A stretch of 7,383 nt of DNA. Origin: Methylacidiphilaceae bacterium (GTDB lineage: Bacteria; Verrucomicrobiota; Verrucomicrobiia; Methylacidiphilales; Methylacidiphilaceae). Positions 1 through 5,907 of the stretch are shown here, piece by piece (the first letter of the stretch is position 1; the number at the start of each line of letters is the position of its first letter). The translations under genes and the position numbers were made by a program. Location: positions 1 through 7,383 of the forward strand of contig JAQUAR010000067.1 of the NCBI GenBank assembly GCA_028687155.1. The letters are read 5' to 3'. The notes below the pieces were generated by a model. The model saw only the letters and a list, made by a program, of their open reading frames with translations, was not told the origin of the DNA and made no database searches.

Positions 1-1
1 G

Positions 2-394
2 CTGATCGTCGACTATCTCCAGCTTCTGTGTTCCGATTCCGCACAGGCCCGCGCCAACCGACAGGTAGAGATAGCGGAGATTTCGAGAGGCTTGAAGGGA
101 CTCGCCAAGGAGCTGGATATCCCGGTAATCGTCCTGGCCCAGCTCAATCGGCGCGTCGAAGAGGGCAAGGCGGAACCCGCGCTCCACCATCTTCGCGAGT
201 CGGGCGCAATCGAGCAAGATGCCGACGTGGTCCTCTTGCTCCACCGTCCCGACTCCCCAGAAGAGAGTTCACCGACGGAGATCCCGTATTCTCTCCACGT
301 GGCCAAGCAGCGGAATGGGCCGACCGACAAGATTGCGATTCGCTTTAATGCGCTTTACACTCGTTTTGAGGATCCGGTACGCCACAACGGTTAG
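2..394 (+). CDS. dnaB: Replicative DNA helicase DnaB, C-terminal part (5' end outside the window)
   Basis: This is the last 130 residues of the hexameric helicase that unwinds DNA ahead of the replisome. The reading frame is open from the window edge. It begins inside the RecA-like ATPase core with LIVDYLQLL, the Walker B strand whose Asp coordinates the Mg-ATP water. Next come the NRQVEIAEISRGLKGLAKEL helix (about residues 19-38) and LAQLNRRVE (46-53), the conserved DnaB H4-type motif. LRESGAIEQDADVVLLLHR (64-82) follows, then AKQRNGPT (101-108), the segment carrying the arginine finger that acts on the neighbouring subunit. The end, F-N-x-x-Y-T-R-F-E-D, is the usual DnaB C-terminus, so the 3' end is intact and nothing looks degraded. 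RadA and other RecA-fold ATPases are less likely because the ESGAIEQDAD and KQRNGPT blocks are DnaB hallmarks. Only truncation by the window prevents a full check. Confidence 0.95.
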   Translation: MIVDYLQLLCSDSAQARANRQVEIAEISRGLKGLAKELDIPVIVLAQLNRRVEEGKAEPALHHLRESGAIEQDADVVLLLHRPDSPEESSPTEIPYSLHVAKQRNGPTDKIAIRFNALYTRFEDPVRHNG

Positions 395-408
395 AGCCGA
401 GGTCTCTC

Positions 409-429
409 GCTCCTTTGCCTCCCAGGAGC
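409..429 (+). terminator. Possible weak terminator hairpin after dnaB
   Basis: A perfect 6-bp inverted repeat, GCTCCT (409-414) and AGGAGC (424-429), with a 9-nt loop lies 15 bp after the dnaB stop codon. The only nearby T-run is TTTT at 441-444, about 12 nt past the stem. A classical intrinsic terminator would have it directly adjacent. The position suits transcription ending after dnaB, but the structure alone is weak. Confidence 0.25.
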
Positions 430-458
430 CGGCATGGGCGTTTTCCCTACGTTGGAGG

Positions 459-487
459 TTGGCCGGATTCGGTCGATCGTCTATAAG
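459..487 (+). promoter_or_regulatory. Candidate sigma70-type promoter for the YihY/BrkB-family gene
   Basis: TTGGCC (459-464) matches the -35 consensus at 4 of 6 positions. TATAAG (482-487) matches the -10 consensus at 5 of 6, and the spacer is exactly 17 bp. Transcription would begin near 494, giving a leader of about 26 nt to the TTG at 520 or about 92 nt to the ATG at 586. It is the best promoter-like match noticed by eye in the non-coding spacers. It suggests the membrane-protein gene is transcribed separately from dnaB. No operator or riboswitch is apparent in the rest of the 395-519 spacer. Confidence 0.45.
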
Positions 488-519
488 CTCTAGCCTCTAC
501 GGCTAAATACGGGAACGTC

Positions 520-1461
520 TTGCACTCCTTCTTCTTTCCGCGCTCCGGCGCACGCTCGCCTTTGCTCGGAAATCTGCTGCGACGGATGCGTCGCTTTGCT
601 CTTCGCGCCTCTTTCCTCTTCGCGGATGCCTTGAAGGGCTGGCTTCGTCACAAGGCTCCCAAGATGGGTGCTGCCCTCGCTTGCTACACGATCTTTTCGA
701 TCGCGCCGATGATCCTGTTCCTCTTCTCGTTCACAAGCATTCTTTTTAGCATGAAGGAAGCGCAGTCCTACCTTGCCCAGGCGCTCCACGACTTGGGTGG
801 AGCGCCCATGGCATCGGCGGTTCAAATGCTCCTGACCACCGCATGGCCGCCGCATCCCGGCACGCCGGCGGCTCTGTCCGCGACCGTTTCCCTGCTTTTC
901 GGCGCTTCGGGTGTCTTCGTTGAGTTGCGTGACTCCCTCAATACCATCTGGGGAGTCACCGAGAGGAATCAGGGGCCTCTCCTCGCGCTGATCTGGGATC
1001 GCGCGGTTTCCTTCGCGATGGTTGCCGTCGTGGGGATGCTGCTGCTCGTCGCTCCGCTCGCTGTCACGACCATGGATGCCCTCTCCCAACCGCTCTCCAA
1101 CGCCTTTCCTTGGTACCCGGCTTTCTATGAAATCGCACGGGTGCTTACCTCCTTCCTGGTCGTCGTGCTTCTTTTCGCGGTTCTCTTCCGCGTCCTGCCG
1201 CAAGGACCCGTGTCCTGGAAGGAGGCTTTTTTCGGAGGGATCGGAACTGCGCTGATGTTCGAAGTCGGTCGCTCCGGGTTGAGCTTCTTTTTGAGCCACA
1301 GCTCGATCGCCTCGCTCTACGGCGCCGTGGGATCTCTTCTGATCCTTCTCCTCTGGATCTACTATTCCGCCCAGATTTTCTTTCTCGGCGCGGAACTCAC
1401 CAGAGCCTACGCGTACCGCTTCGGGTCCGGCCGCGCGACGCACCGCAGGCATCCGACATGA
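520..1461 (+). CDS. YihY/BrkB (UPF0761) family inner-membrane protein
   Basis: A 313-residue multi-pass membrane protein of the family once called ribonuclease BN. That activity was later assigned to a different protein (RNase Z), so the molecular role is unsettled; a transport or envelope function is usually assumed. Hydrophobic segments lie near residues 51-77, 115-135, 163-185, 205-226, 236-258 and 264-292, giving about six helices. Family signatures are GAALACYTIFSIAP (50-63), R-D-S-L-N-T-I-W-G (137-145) and the C-terminal block LYGAVGSLLILLLWIYYSAQ (266-285) followed by FFLGAELTRAY. A basic tail follows. The start is uncertain. TTG at 520 has a short GGGAA 4 nt upstream and codon use typical of the gene. 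ATG at 586 (residue 23) gives the N-terminus length more usual for the family but lacks a good ribosome site. The gene stands alone and converges on thiG, 50 bp away, with no clear terminator between them. Confidence 0.88.
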   Translation: MHSFFFPRSGARSPLLGNLLRRMRRFALRASFLFADALKGWLRHKAPKMGAALACYTIFSIAPMILFLFSFTSILFSMKEAQSYLAQALHDLGGAPMASAVQMLLTTAWPPHPGTPAALSATVSLLFGASGVFVELRDSLNTIWGVTERNQGPLLALIWDRAVSFAMVAVVGMLLLVAPLAVTTMDALSQPLSNAFPWYPAFYEIARVLTSFLVVVLLFAVLFRVLPQGPVSWKEAFFGGIGTALMFEVGRSGLSFFLSHSSIASLYGAVGSLLILLLWIYYSAQIFFLGAELTRAYAYRFGSGRATHRRHPT

Positions 1462-1511
1462 CCGGACGCCGCGCCTTTTTGCGACGGAGCTGGGAACCCC
1501 CGAGCGAGGAA

Positions 1512-2324
1512 TCAGAGGAAAGCGGTAAGAGGGCTTGTCGGGACCGCCTGCGCTGGACGCGGCGACCGGCCAAGGCGGTAGGCGATCCGACCCGCTTCGA
1601 CGGCCATCCGGAATGCTCGCGCCAAGGCACAGGGATTCTCGGCGACGGCGATCGCGGTGTTGACCAGGACGCCGTCGGCCCCGAGCTCCATGGCGGCCGC
1701 CGCATGGGAGGGGGCGCCTACGCCCGCATCCACGATCACCGGGACTTCCGCCTGCTCCACGATGATTTCCAATTGAGCCCTGGTTTCCAGGCCGCGCATC
1801 GAGCCGATCGGAGAGCCAAGCGGCATGACCGCGCCGACTCCCACCTCCTCGAGCCGCTTTGCCAGGACCGGATCGGCATTGATGTAGGCAAGCACAACGA
1901 AACCTTCTTGGACCAACACCTCGGCGGCGAGGAGTGTTTCCACCGGATCGGGCAGAAGATAGCGGCTTTCCGGGTGAATCTCGAGTTTCACCCAGCGTGG
2001 CATCCCGGCGGCGGCACCGAGACGGGCCAGCCGCACCGCCTCCTCCGCGTTTGCCGCACCGCTCGTGTTTGGCACGAGGAGGAATCGTTCCGGATCAAGG
2101 TAGGAGAGGATGTTCTCTTCCGGTCGGACTTCTCCCATTTCCGCTCGCCGCAAAGCCACGGTTACGATCTCGGTCCCGCTTTCCTCGAGCGCTTCCGCCA
2201 TGAGGGCATGGGAACCAAATTTTCCGGTGCCGATCAGCAGACGCGAAGAAAAAGTCCGACCGGCAATCAGGAATGGATCACTCTTCTCCTCTGGGCTCAT
2301 CTGTCCACTGGTTCGATTCTGCAC
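1512..2324 (-). CDS. thiG: Thiazole synthase ThiG
   Basis: ThiG builds the thiazole phosphate of thiamine from 1-deoxy-D-xylulose 5-phosphate, dehydroglycine and the thiocarboxylate on the carrier ThiS. The protein is 270 residues, slightly longer than the usual 255-260 because of about 15 extra N-terminal residues. Visible family motifs are [10 protein letters not shown] (27-36), TVALRR (55-60), PNTSGA (85-90) and WVKLE (111-115), which holds the Schiff-base lysine K113. [12 protein letters not shown] (164-175), [15 protein letters not shown] (195-209) and the phosphate-binding VNTAIA (221-226) follow. The C-terminus [14 protein letters not shown] resembles the GR-x-P...A-x-A-S-S-P end of the family. 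The start is GTG with GAGGGGG just upstream; the internal ATG at 2300 has no comparable site. It lies 19 bp after mqnD on the same strand, so the two are probably co-transcribed. The ThiS carrier and the dehydroglycine-forming enzyme (ThiO or ThiH) are not in this window. Confidence 0.96.
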   Translation of the reverse strand: MQNRTSGQMSPEEKSDPFLIAGRTFSSRLLIGTGKFGSHALMAEALEESGTEIVTVALRRAEMGEVRPEENILSYLDPERFLLVPNTSGAANAEEAVRLARLGAAAGMPRWVKLEIHPESRYLLPDPVETLLAAEVLVQEGFVVLAYINADPVLAKRLEEVGVGAVMPLGSPIGSMRGLETRAQLEIIVEQAEVPVIVDAGVGAPSHAAAAMELGADGVLVNTAIAVAENPCALARAFRMAVEAGRIAYRLGRSPRPAQAVPTSPLTAFL

Positions 2325-2330
2325 GGCTTT

Positions 2331-2337
2331 CCCCCTC
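2331..2337 (-). promoter_or_regulatory. Ribosome binding site that supports the GTG start of thiG
   Basis: Read on the minus strand, GAGGGGG ends 6 nt before the GTG at 2324 and fills much of the 19-bp gap after mqnD. It favours GTG at 2324 over the ATG at 2300, whose upstream bases show no Shine-Dalgarno match. Confidence 0.55.
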
Positions 2338-2343
2338 GGCTTT

Positions 2344-3204
2344 CTATTCCGGGAGCCAGTCGACTCCCGCGCTGGCAGGCAGCATCCCTATTTCTCTTCC
2401 CCGCCTCAGGAAGAGCTCAATGGCCTGCCGACCTTCGGTGCCGTAATCGAAGGTGCGTTCATTCGCGTACATTTCCACAAACTGATCGAGCTTTTCGGTG
2501 CTCAATCCCCGGGAAAACCCTGCGGCGTATTGCAAGGCTTCGCTCCGGTGCTCTAATCCCCACCGGATGCTTTCCCGAAGCAGCCGTGCGCACTCCCTGG
2601 CGAGATCGATCCCCAGAGTTTTGCGCAGCGCATTCCCTCCCAGAGGAAGAGGGAGGCCCGTTTCCTCCTTCCACCAGTGGCCGAGATCGACGCAGAGTGC
2701 CAACCCCTCGTCCGCATAGGTGAGTTGCCCTTCATGGATCACTAGGCCGGCTTCCGCCTCCCCCGAACGCACGGACTCCAAGATGCGATCGAAGGGGCGC
2801 ACGATGAGGGGAAGCTTCTCCGGGCCGATTCCAAGATAGAGGCTCAGGGCCATCACTGCGCTCGTCTTCCGCCCCGGAATGGCAATTCGTGCGCGGGAAA
2901 GCTCCTCCCGGGTCATGCTTCGCGCCGAGACGACACGGGGCCCATAGCCCTCTCCCATGCTTCCGCCGCAAGGGAGAAGCCAGTAGTTTTCCCGCAGAAA
3001 GCCGTAGGCGTGAATCGAAACGGCGGTCAGATCGATCGCCTCTTTCCGCGCTAACTCGTTGAGGCTCTCGATATCTGTCACCTCTTGGCGAAACCGGATG
3101 GCCCCACTCGGAAGCTTTCCGGCCACCAAGGCGTAAAACATGAACGCATCGTCCGCATCCGGAGAATGCCCCAGGCTGATTTCCCTCTGTCCACTCAGTG
3201 TCAT
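2344..3204 (-). CDS. mqnD: 1,4-dihydroxy-6-naphthoate synthase MqnD (futalosine menaquinone pathway)
   Basis: MqnD opens cyclic dehypoxanthine futalosine to yield 1,4-dihydroxy-6-naphthoate, a cytosolic step of the futalosine route to menaquinone. The protein is 286 residues with a periplasmic-binding-protein fold but no signal peptide, as expected. It shows [15 protein letters not shown] (12-26), the N-terminal signature, and [10 protein letters not shown] (61-70). GSMGEGYGP (81-89) follows, then [10 protein letters not shown] (154-163), whose histidine (H157) corresponds to the proposed catalytic His. [20 protein letters not shown] spans 173-192. The related MqnA lacks the IHEGQLTY block, so MqnD is preferred. 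The chosen start is ATG at 3204, with AGGGAAGGG directly upstream. An in-frame TTG at 3240 would add 12 residues but has no ribosome site and lies inside an inverted repeat. It is the first gene of a likely mqnD-thiG unit. The other mqn genes are not in this window. Confidence 0.93.
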   Translation of the reverse strand: MTLSGQREISLGHSPDADDAFMFYALVAGKLPSGAIRFRQEVTDIESLNELARKEAIDLTAVSIHAYGFLRENYWLLPCGGSMGEGYGPRVVSARSMTREELSRARIAIPGRKTSAVMALSLYLGIGPEKLPLIVRPFDRILESVRSGEAEAGLVIHEGQLTYADEGLALCVDLGHWWKEETGLPLPLGGNALRKTLGIDLARECARLLRESIRWGLEHRSEALQYAAGFSRGLSTEKLDQFVEMYANERTFDYGTEGRQAIELFLRRGREIGMLPASAGVDWLPE

Positions 3205-3236
3205 CCCTTCCCTATTCCAACGGACCCACCGTGAAG

Positions 3237-3252
3237 TCAACCACAGGGTTGA
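3237..3252. repeat. Perfect inverted repeat upstream of mqnD
   Basis: TCAACC (3237-3242) and GGTTGA (3247-3252) form a perfect 6-bp dyad around a 4-nt centre. It overlaps the TTGACT element on the minus strand, 33 bp upstream of the mqnD ATG. It could be a repressor operator or a small RNA hairpin. A 6-bp dyad can also arise by chance, and no second copy was noticed in the window. Confidence 0.35.
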
Positions 3253-3423
3253 TTCGGGTTTCTTTTCCGTGTTGCGCTCGCCCGAGCAGCCTGTCCCACA
3301 AAGTTCGTGCCCGAGGCGCAGCAGAACGCTTGTGAAACCGGCAGGCTAGAATTCCCTTGGCTCCCTCGCCTCCTTGCGGCAAAAGAAAATCAGAGCACCC
3401 CTTTCGTCTCTTCCGCGGAGGAA

Positions 3424-3441
3424 TCGACCAGATCCGATCGA
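3424..3441. repeat. Imperfect 18-bp palindrome just before the deacetylase start
   Basis: TCGACCAGATCCGATCGA is dyad-symmetric at 14 of 18 positions, centred on GATC (3431-3434). It lies between a Shine-Dalgarno-like GGAGGA (3417-3422) and the ATG at 3445. The symmetry runs through the centre, so it would suit a DNA-binding dimer better than an RNA hairpin. It may be chance. Confidence 0.25.
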
Positions 3442-3444
3442 CTT

Positions 3445-4389
3445 ATGCCGCTTTCCACCATTCTGGTAACGCATCCCGACTTTGCCCGGCATCCCACCCC
3501 GCGAGGCCATCCGGAGAGTCCGGAAAGGATCACGGCAACCCTGCCGCGCCTGCGCTCCTCCCTCCCGAAAACGATCCGTTGGGTCGAACCCCGGATGGGG
3601 GAACGCGATCTTCTTCGCTTCGTGCACACCCCGACGCATATCCGGCGGGTCGAGGAGGCCTCGCACAACGGCCTGATCCTCCTCGATGAAGGGGATACCT
3701 TCGCGGGACCGCACTCTTTCGACACTGCGCTCTTGGCGGTTGGGGCGGCAGCGACGGCAGTCGACCAAGTCGCTTCCCGAGAAGCGGCCAACGCCCTTGC
3801 GCTCGTCCGACCGCCCGGCCACCATGCCCGGCCGAATGCTGCCATGGGCTTCTGTCTCTTGAACACCGTAGCGGTCGCGGCCCGGTATGCACAGAGGAAA
3901 TATGGCTATCGGCGCATCCTGATTCTCGACTGGGATCTCCACCATGGCAACGGCACGCAGGAGATCTTCGAGGAGGACGCGTCCGTCCTTTTCATTAGCC
4001 TCCATGAGCAGCCGCTCTATCCAGGCACGGGGCATGCCTCGGAACGCGGCAGAGGGGAGGGAGAGGGCTTTACCTTGAATCTGCCGATGAAGCCCGGATC
4101 GGGCGACGCTGAATACAGGACCGCCTTCGAAGAAAAGGTTCTTCCCGCCGCTGATGGGTTCCAGCCCGAGTTCGTCCTCGTTTCTGCGGGATTCGATGGG
4201 CATCGGGATGACCCCTTAGGTAATCTTCTGCTCAGCGAAGATGGGTTTGCGGAGATGACGACTCTCATCCGCGGGGTCGCCGATCGCCACTGCCGAGGCA
4301 AGCTCGTTTCCGTGTTGGAAGGGGGGTATCACCTCGACGCCCTGGCCCGCTGCCTTCACGCGCATCTCTGCGCCTTGGAAGCTGCCTAG
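3445..4389 (+). CDS. Histone-deacetylase-like zinc deacetylase (HDAC/AcuC/APAH family)
   Basis: A 314-residue arginase-fold zinc hydrolase of the bacterial HDAC-like group. Members remove acetyl groups from acyl-lysines (AcuC acts on acetyl-CoA synthetase), acetylpolyamines or related amides; sequence alone does not settle the substrate here. All active-site parts are present. GHPESPERI (21-29) is the N-terminal signature. RPPGHHA (122-128) carries the His126-His127 charge-relay pair, and GFCLLN (135-140) follows. DWDLHHGNGTQ (162-172) supplies zinc ligands Asp164 and His166. SAGFDGHRDDPLGN (247-260) supplies the third, Asp251, and EGGYH (292-296) carries the catalytic Tyr295. No signal peptide is seen, so it is cytosolic. 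ATG 3445 opens the family-like sequence, but its GGAGGA lies 22 nt upstream, too far for standard use. GTG 3307 has no ribosome site either. The gene is monocistronic and ends 5 bp from the convergent cytochrome gene. Confidence 0.92.
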   Translation: MPLSTILVTHPDFARHPTPRGHPESPERITATLPRLRSSLPKTIRWVEPRMGERDLLRFVHTPTHIRRVEEASHNGLILLDEGDTFAGPHSFDTALLAVGAAATAVDQVASREAANALALVRPPGHHARPNAAMGFCLLNTVAVAARYAQRKYGYRRILILDWDLHHGNGTQEIFEEDASVLFISLHEQPLYPGTGHASERGRGEGEGFTLNLPMKPGSGDAEYRTAFEEKVLPAADGFQPEFVLVSAGFDGHRDDPLGNLLLSEDGFAEMTTLIRGVADRHCRGKLVSVLEGGYHLDALARCLHAHLCALEAA

Positions 4390-4416
4390 CCTGCCTAGGG
4401 CGGCCCTCCGGCCGCC
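4385..4416. terminator. Two adjacent inverted repeats at the convergent gene ends, possible bidirectional terminator
   Basis: CCTAG (4385-4389) and CTAGG (4395-4399) flank cctgc. The left arm holds the deacetylase TAG stop and the right arm the cytochrome TAG stop on the other strand. Overlapping it by one base is a stronger hairpin, GGCGGCC (4399-4405), loop CTCC, GGCCGCC (4410-4416), formed by the last cytochrome codons. A pure GC stem suits a transcription pause. The plus-strand T-run (TTTT, 4432-4435) is 15 nt past the stem, so classical intrinsic termination is not clear. Confidence 0.35.
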
Positions 4417-4943
4417 GGGGCCGCTTGCTTGCTTTTGAGTCCTTCCAGGTAGAGCGTGATCGCCAAGGCGTCCGCGTGACTCATCCGATAAGGCGGCATG
4501 GGCAGTCGTGGATATTTGCCGGCGGGGGTCATCCCCGTCTCCAGGAATTGGACCATGTCCGCCTGGCTCCACCCTTCCGGCAGGCCCGCGATGGATGGTG
4601 CCTCGCGCACGAGCGTGCCGGTGGTTTCTGTGCCGAGCCCTGGAACGAATCCCCCTTGCAACCATTTGTCGCGGAGCAGCTCCCCTCGTTCATTGCGGGG
4701 CGTATGGCATTCGCTGCAGAGGGCGACCGCTTCGACGAGGTATTTCCCATGCTGGATTCGCTCTCCGGCTCGCTCTCCCGGCCCTTTTTCGGTCGGTCGC
4801 TCCTTTTCCGCGGTGGCCGTTTCCATCGGCTCATCCGGAAGTTGTCGTAAAAACTCCTCATCCTGTCCGAAGCAACTCTTCCCGCAGAAGAGCCCGATCG
4901 TCGTCACGATCAGCCCGACATGACGCGACCATCTAACAAACAT
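4395..4943 (-). CDS. Exported mono-heme c-type cytochrome
   Basis: A 182-residue periplasmic electron carrier. The N-terminus has basic residues (R4, R7) and a hydrophobic core VGLIVTTIGLF (9-19), with a probable signal-peptidase I site near CFG-QDEE (24-30). No lipobox is seen. A charged, proline-containing linker (about 28-63) follows, with many Glu and Lys. The cytochrome domain begins at GKYLVEAVALCSECHTPRN (66-84), where Cys76, Cys79 and His80 bind the single heme. GWSQADMVQFLETG (124-137) and LPMPPYRMSHADALAITLYL (147-166) match cytochromes of the dehydrogenase-associated class; M149 or M154 would be the distal ligand. The redox partner is unknown. The start at 4943 is set by GGAGGAAGGA just upstream; ATG at 4958 would place that site inside the gene. 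It overlaps thrB by 11 bp and is the last gene of the nadC operon. Confidence 0.88.
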   Translation of the reverse strand: MFVRWSRHVGLIVTTIGLFCGKSCFGQDEEFLRQLPDEPMETATAEKERPTEKGPGERAGERIQHGKYLVEAVALCSECHTPRNERGELLRDKWLQGGFVPGLGTETTGTLVREAPSIAGLPEGWSQADMVQFLETGMTPAGKYPRLPMPPYRMSHADALAITLYLEGLKSKQAAPAAGGPP

Positions 4944-5907
4944 GCTTCCTTCCTCCATGTACGATGCGTCGGGGAGGCCGTCGTACCCATGCCTGGGCTC
5001 CCCGATTTTCCGCCTTCACTTGCAGACAGCTTCCCGCTAACCCCGCGCTCGACGCAACACGCGTCATTGCCTCTGCCACCTCTGCCCCGTGCCCGTCCGC
5101 AAGCGCCATCAGGGTTGACCCCGCTCCACTCAGATAAAAACCGAGGGCTCCAGCTTCGTAGGCGCTCTTCCGGATCCTTTCCCATCCCGGGATGCGCTCG
5201 ACCCGAGCGGGCTCATGCCAGCGGTCTTCGAAGAGCCCGCGCAACCCTTCGTATCGGCGCAAGCAGATGGCGGCGGCGATCCCGGCAGCCCGCTGCAGGT
5301 TCCAAACCGCGTCCCGCAGCGAAACGGCTTGAGGCAGGACCGAACGGGCCCATTTCGTCTCCATCTCCATCTCGGGGACAAAAGCCACAAATTCCAACCG
5401 GCTTCCCAGCGGCACTCGTGTCTGGCCGCTGCCGGTGGAGATCGTGAATCCTCCAAGGATCGCGGCTGCAACATTATCGGGATGGCCCTCCAGCTCACTG
5501 CCCAACGCCACCAGCTGCTCACGCGAGAGCGGCCGTCCCCGGACTTCGTTCAATCCCACCAAGACTCCTGCGCGCACCGTGGCGCTGCTCCCCAAGCCCC
5601 TCGCGCAAGGAACATCGCCGGAAATCGTGCATTCGAAAGGCGGGCTCGGGGAGCCCGTCTCCCTGGCAAACGCCGCCGCCGCTTCCTGCGTCATGGGATG
5701 CGGGGGGCCGGCAGGCTCCGCGCCGCCGATCCGCAACAGAATCCAGTTATATAAGTGCAAGGCGGCTCCGAATGTATCGAAGCCCGGTCCGAAGTTTGTG
5801 GTCGTCGCCGGCACGCGGACCCGGCATTCGACCGGCCCGGCCTGCTCCTCCACTCCTCGCGCGGAAAGAGAATCCATAAACGCCGTAGCGGCTGCGAAAG
5901 GGGTCAT
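4933..5907 (-). CDS. thrB: Homoserine kinase ThrB
   Basis: A GHMP-superfamily kinase that phosphorylates L-homoserine with ATP, the step before threonine synthase. The protein is 324 residues, close to the usual 300-320 with a slightly long N-terminus. Motifs in order are VRVPATTTNFGPGFDTFGAA (30-49), the N-terminal GHMP signature, and PCARGLGSSATVRAG (100-114), the glycine-rich ATP phosphate loop. GSELEGHPDNVAAAILGG (136-153) follows, and the C-terminal motif GFYLSGAGSTLMAL (256-269) completes the set. The EGHPDNVA block points to homoserine kinase over mevalonate, galactose or CDP-ME kinases. The ATG at 5907 overlaps the nadC stop as ATGA, which implies translational coupling and is why it is preferred over ATG at 5877; neither has a clear Shine-Dalgarno. 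The 3' end overlaps the cytochrome gene. Neither homoserine dehydrogenase nor threonine synthase is nearby in this window. Confidence 0.94.
   Translation of the reverse strand: MTPFAAATAFMDSLSARGVEEQAGPVECRVRVPATTTNFGPGFDTFGAALHLYNWILLRIGGAEPAGPPHPMTQEAAAAFARETGSPSPPFECTISGDVPCARGLGSSATVRAGVLVGLNEVRGRPLSREQLVALGSELEGHPDNVAAAILGGFTISTGSGQTRVPLGSRLEFVAFVPEMEMETKWARSVLPQAVSLRDAVWNLQRAAGIAAAICLRRYEGLRGLFEDRWHEPARVERIPGWERIRKSAYEAGALGFYLSGAGSTLMALADGHGAEVAEAMTRVASSAGLAGSCLQVKAENRGAQAWVRRPPRRIVHGGRKHVC
4947..4956 (-). promoter_or_regulatory. Strong ribosome binding site inside the end of thrB, for the cytochrome gene
   Basis: On the minus strand GGAGGAAGGA ends 3 nt before the ATG at 4943, putting its GGAGG core 8 nt from the start. 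It is embedded in the last codons of thrB. It decides the cytochrome start and implies that its translation is coupled to, or re-initiated after, thrB. Confidence 0.7.

Larger units (their letters stand above)
3205..3444. other. Divergent intergenic region between mqnD and the deacetylase gene
   Basis: This 240-bp spacer must hold promoters in both directions. On the minus strand TTGACT (3240-3235) is a good -35 match, but the -10 position 17 bp on reads GAATAG. If used, it would start transcription almost at the mqnD ATG. On the plus strand TAGAAT (3347-3352) looks like a -10, but no -35 sits 16-18 bp upstream. An in-frame GTG at 3307 could extend the deacetylase by 46 residues; they do not look like family sequence. 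I see no tRNA or convincing riboswitch fold. Confidence 0.5.

Noticed and set aside
490..1452. A 320-codon open frame on the minus strand opposite the YihY/BrkB-family gene
   Set aside because: The product is almost entirely charged and hydrophilic, the usual mirror of a membrane protein. The plus-strand frame has clear family motifs.
1462..1511. A terminator between the convergent YihY/BrkB-family gene and thiG
   Set aside because: A TTTTT run (1477-1481) is present, but only 3-bp complementarity flanks it.
1458..2723. A 421-codon open frame on the plus strand opposite thiG and mqnD
   Set aside because: It is antisense to two well-recognised genes and crosses their boundary. Its translation is rich in Arg, His, Gly and Pro with no recognisable domain, as expected for a shadow of GC-rich coding sequence.
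3205..3444. Fragments resembling a TPP riboswitch upstream of the mqnD-thiG unit (GGGGTGC...CTGA and GATCTGG on the minus strand)
   Set aside because: The pieces are in the wrong order, CTGAGA is absent, and no consistent fold can be drawn.
3346..4203. A 285-codon minus-strand frame opposite the deacetylase
   Set aside because: It is an antisense shadow; the plus strand carries every HDAC active-site motif.
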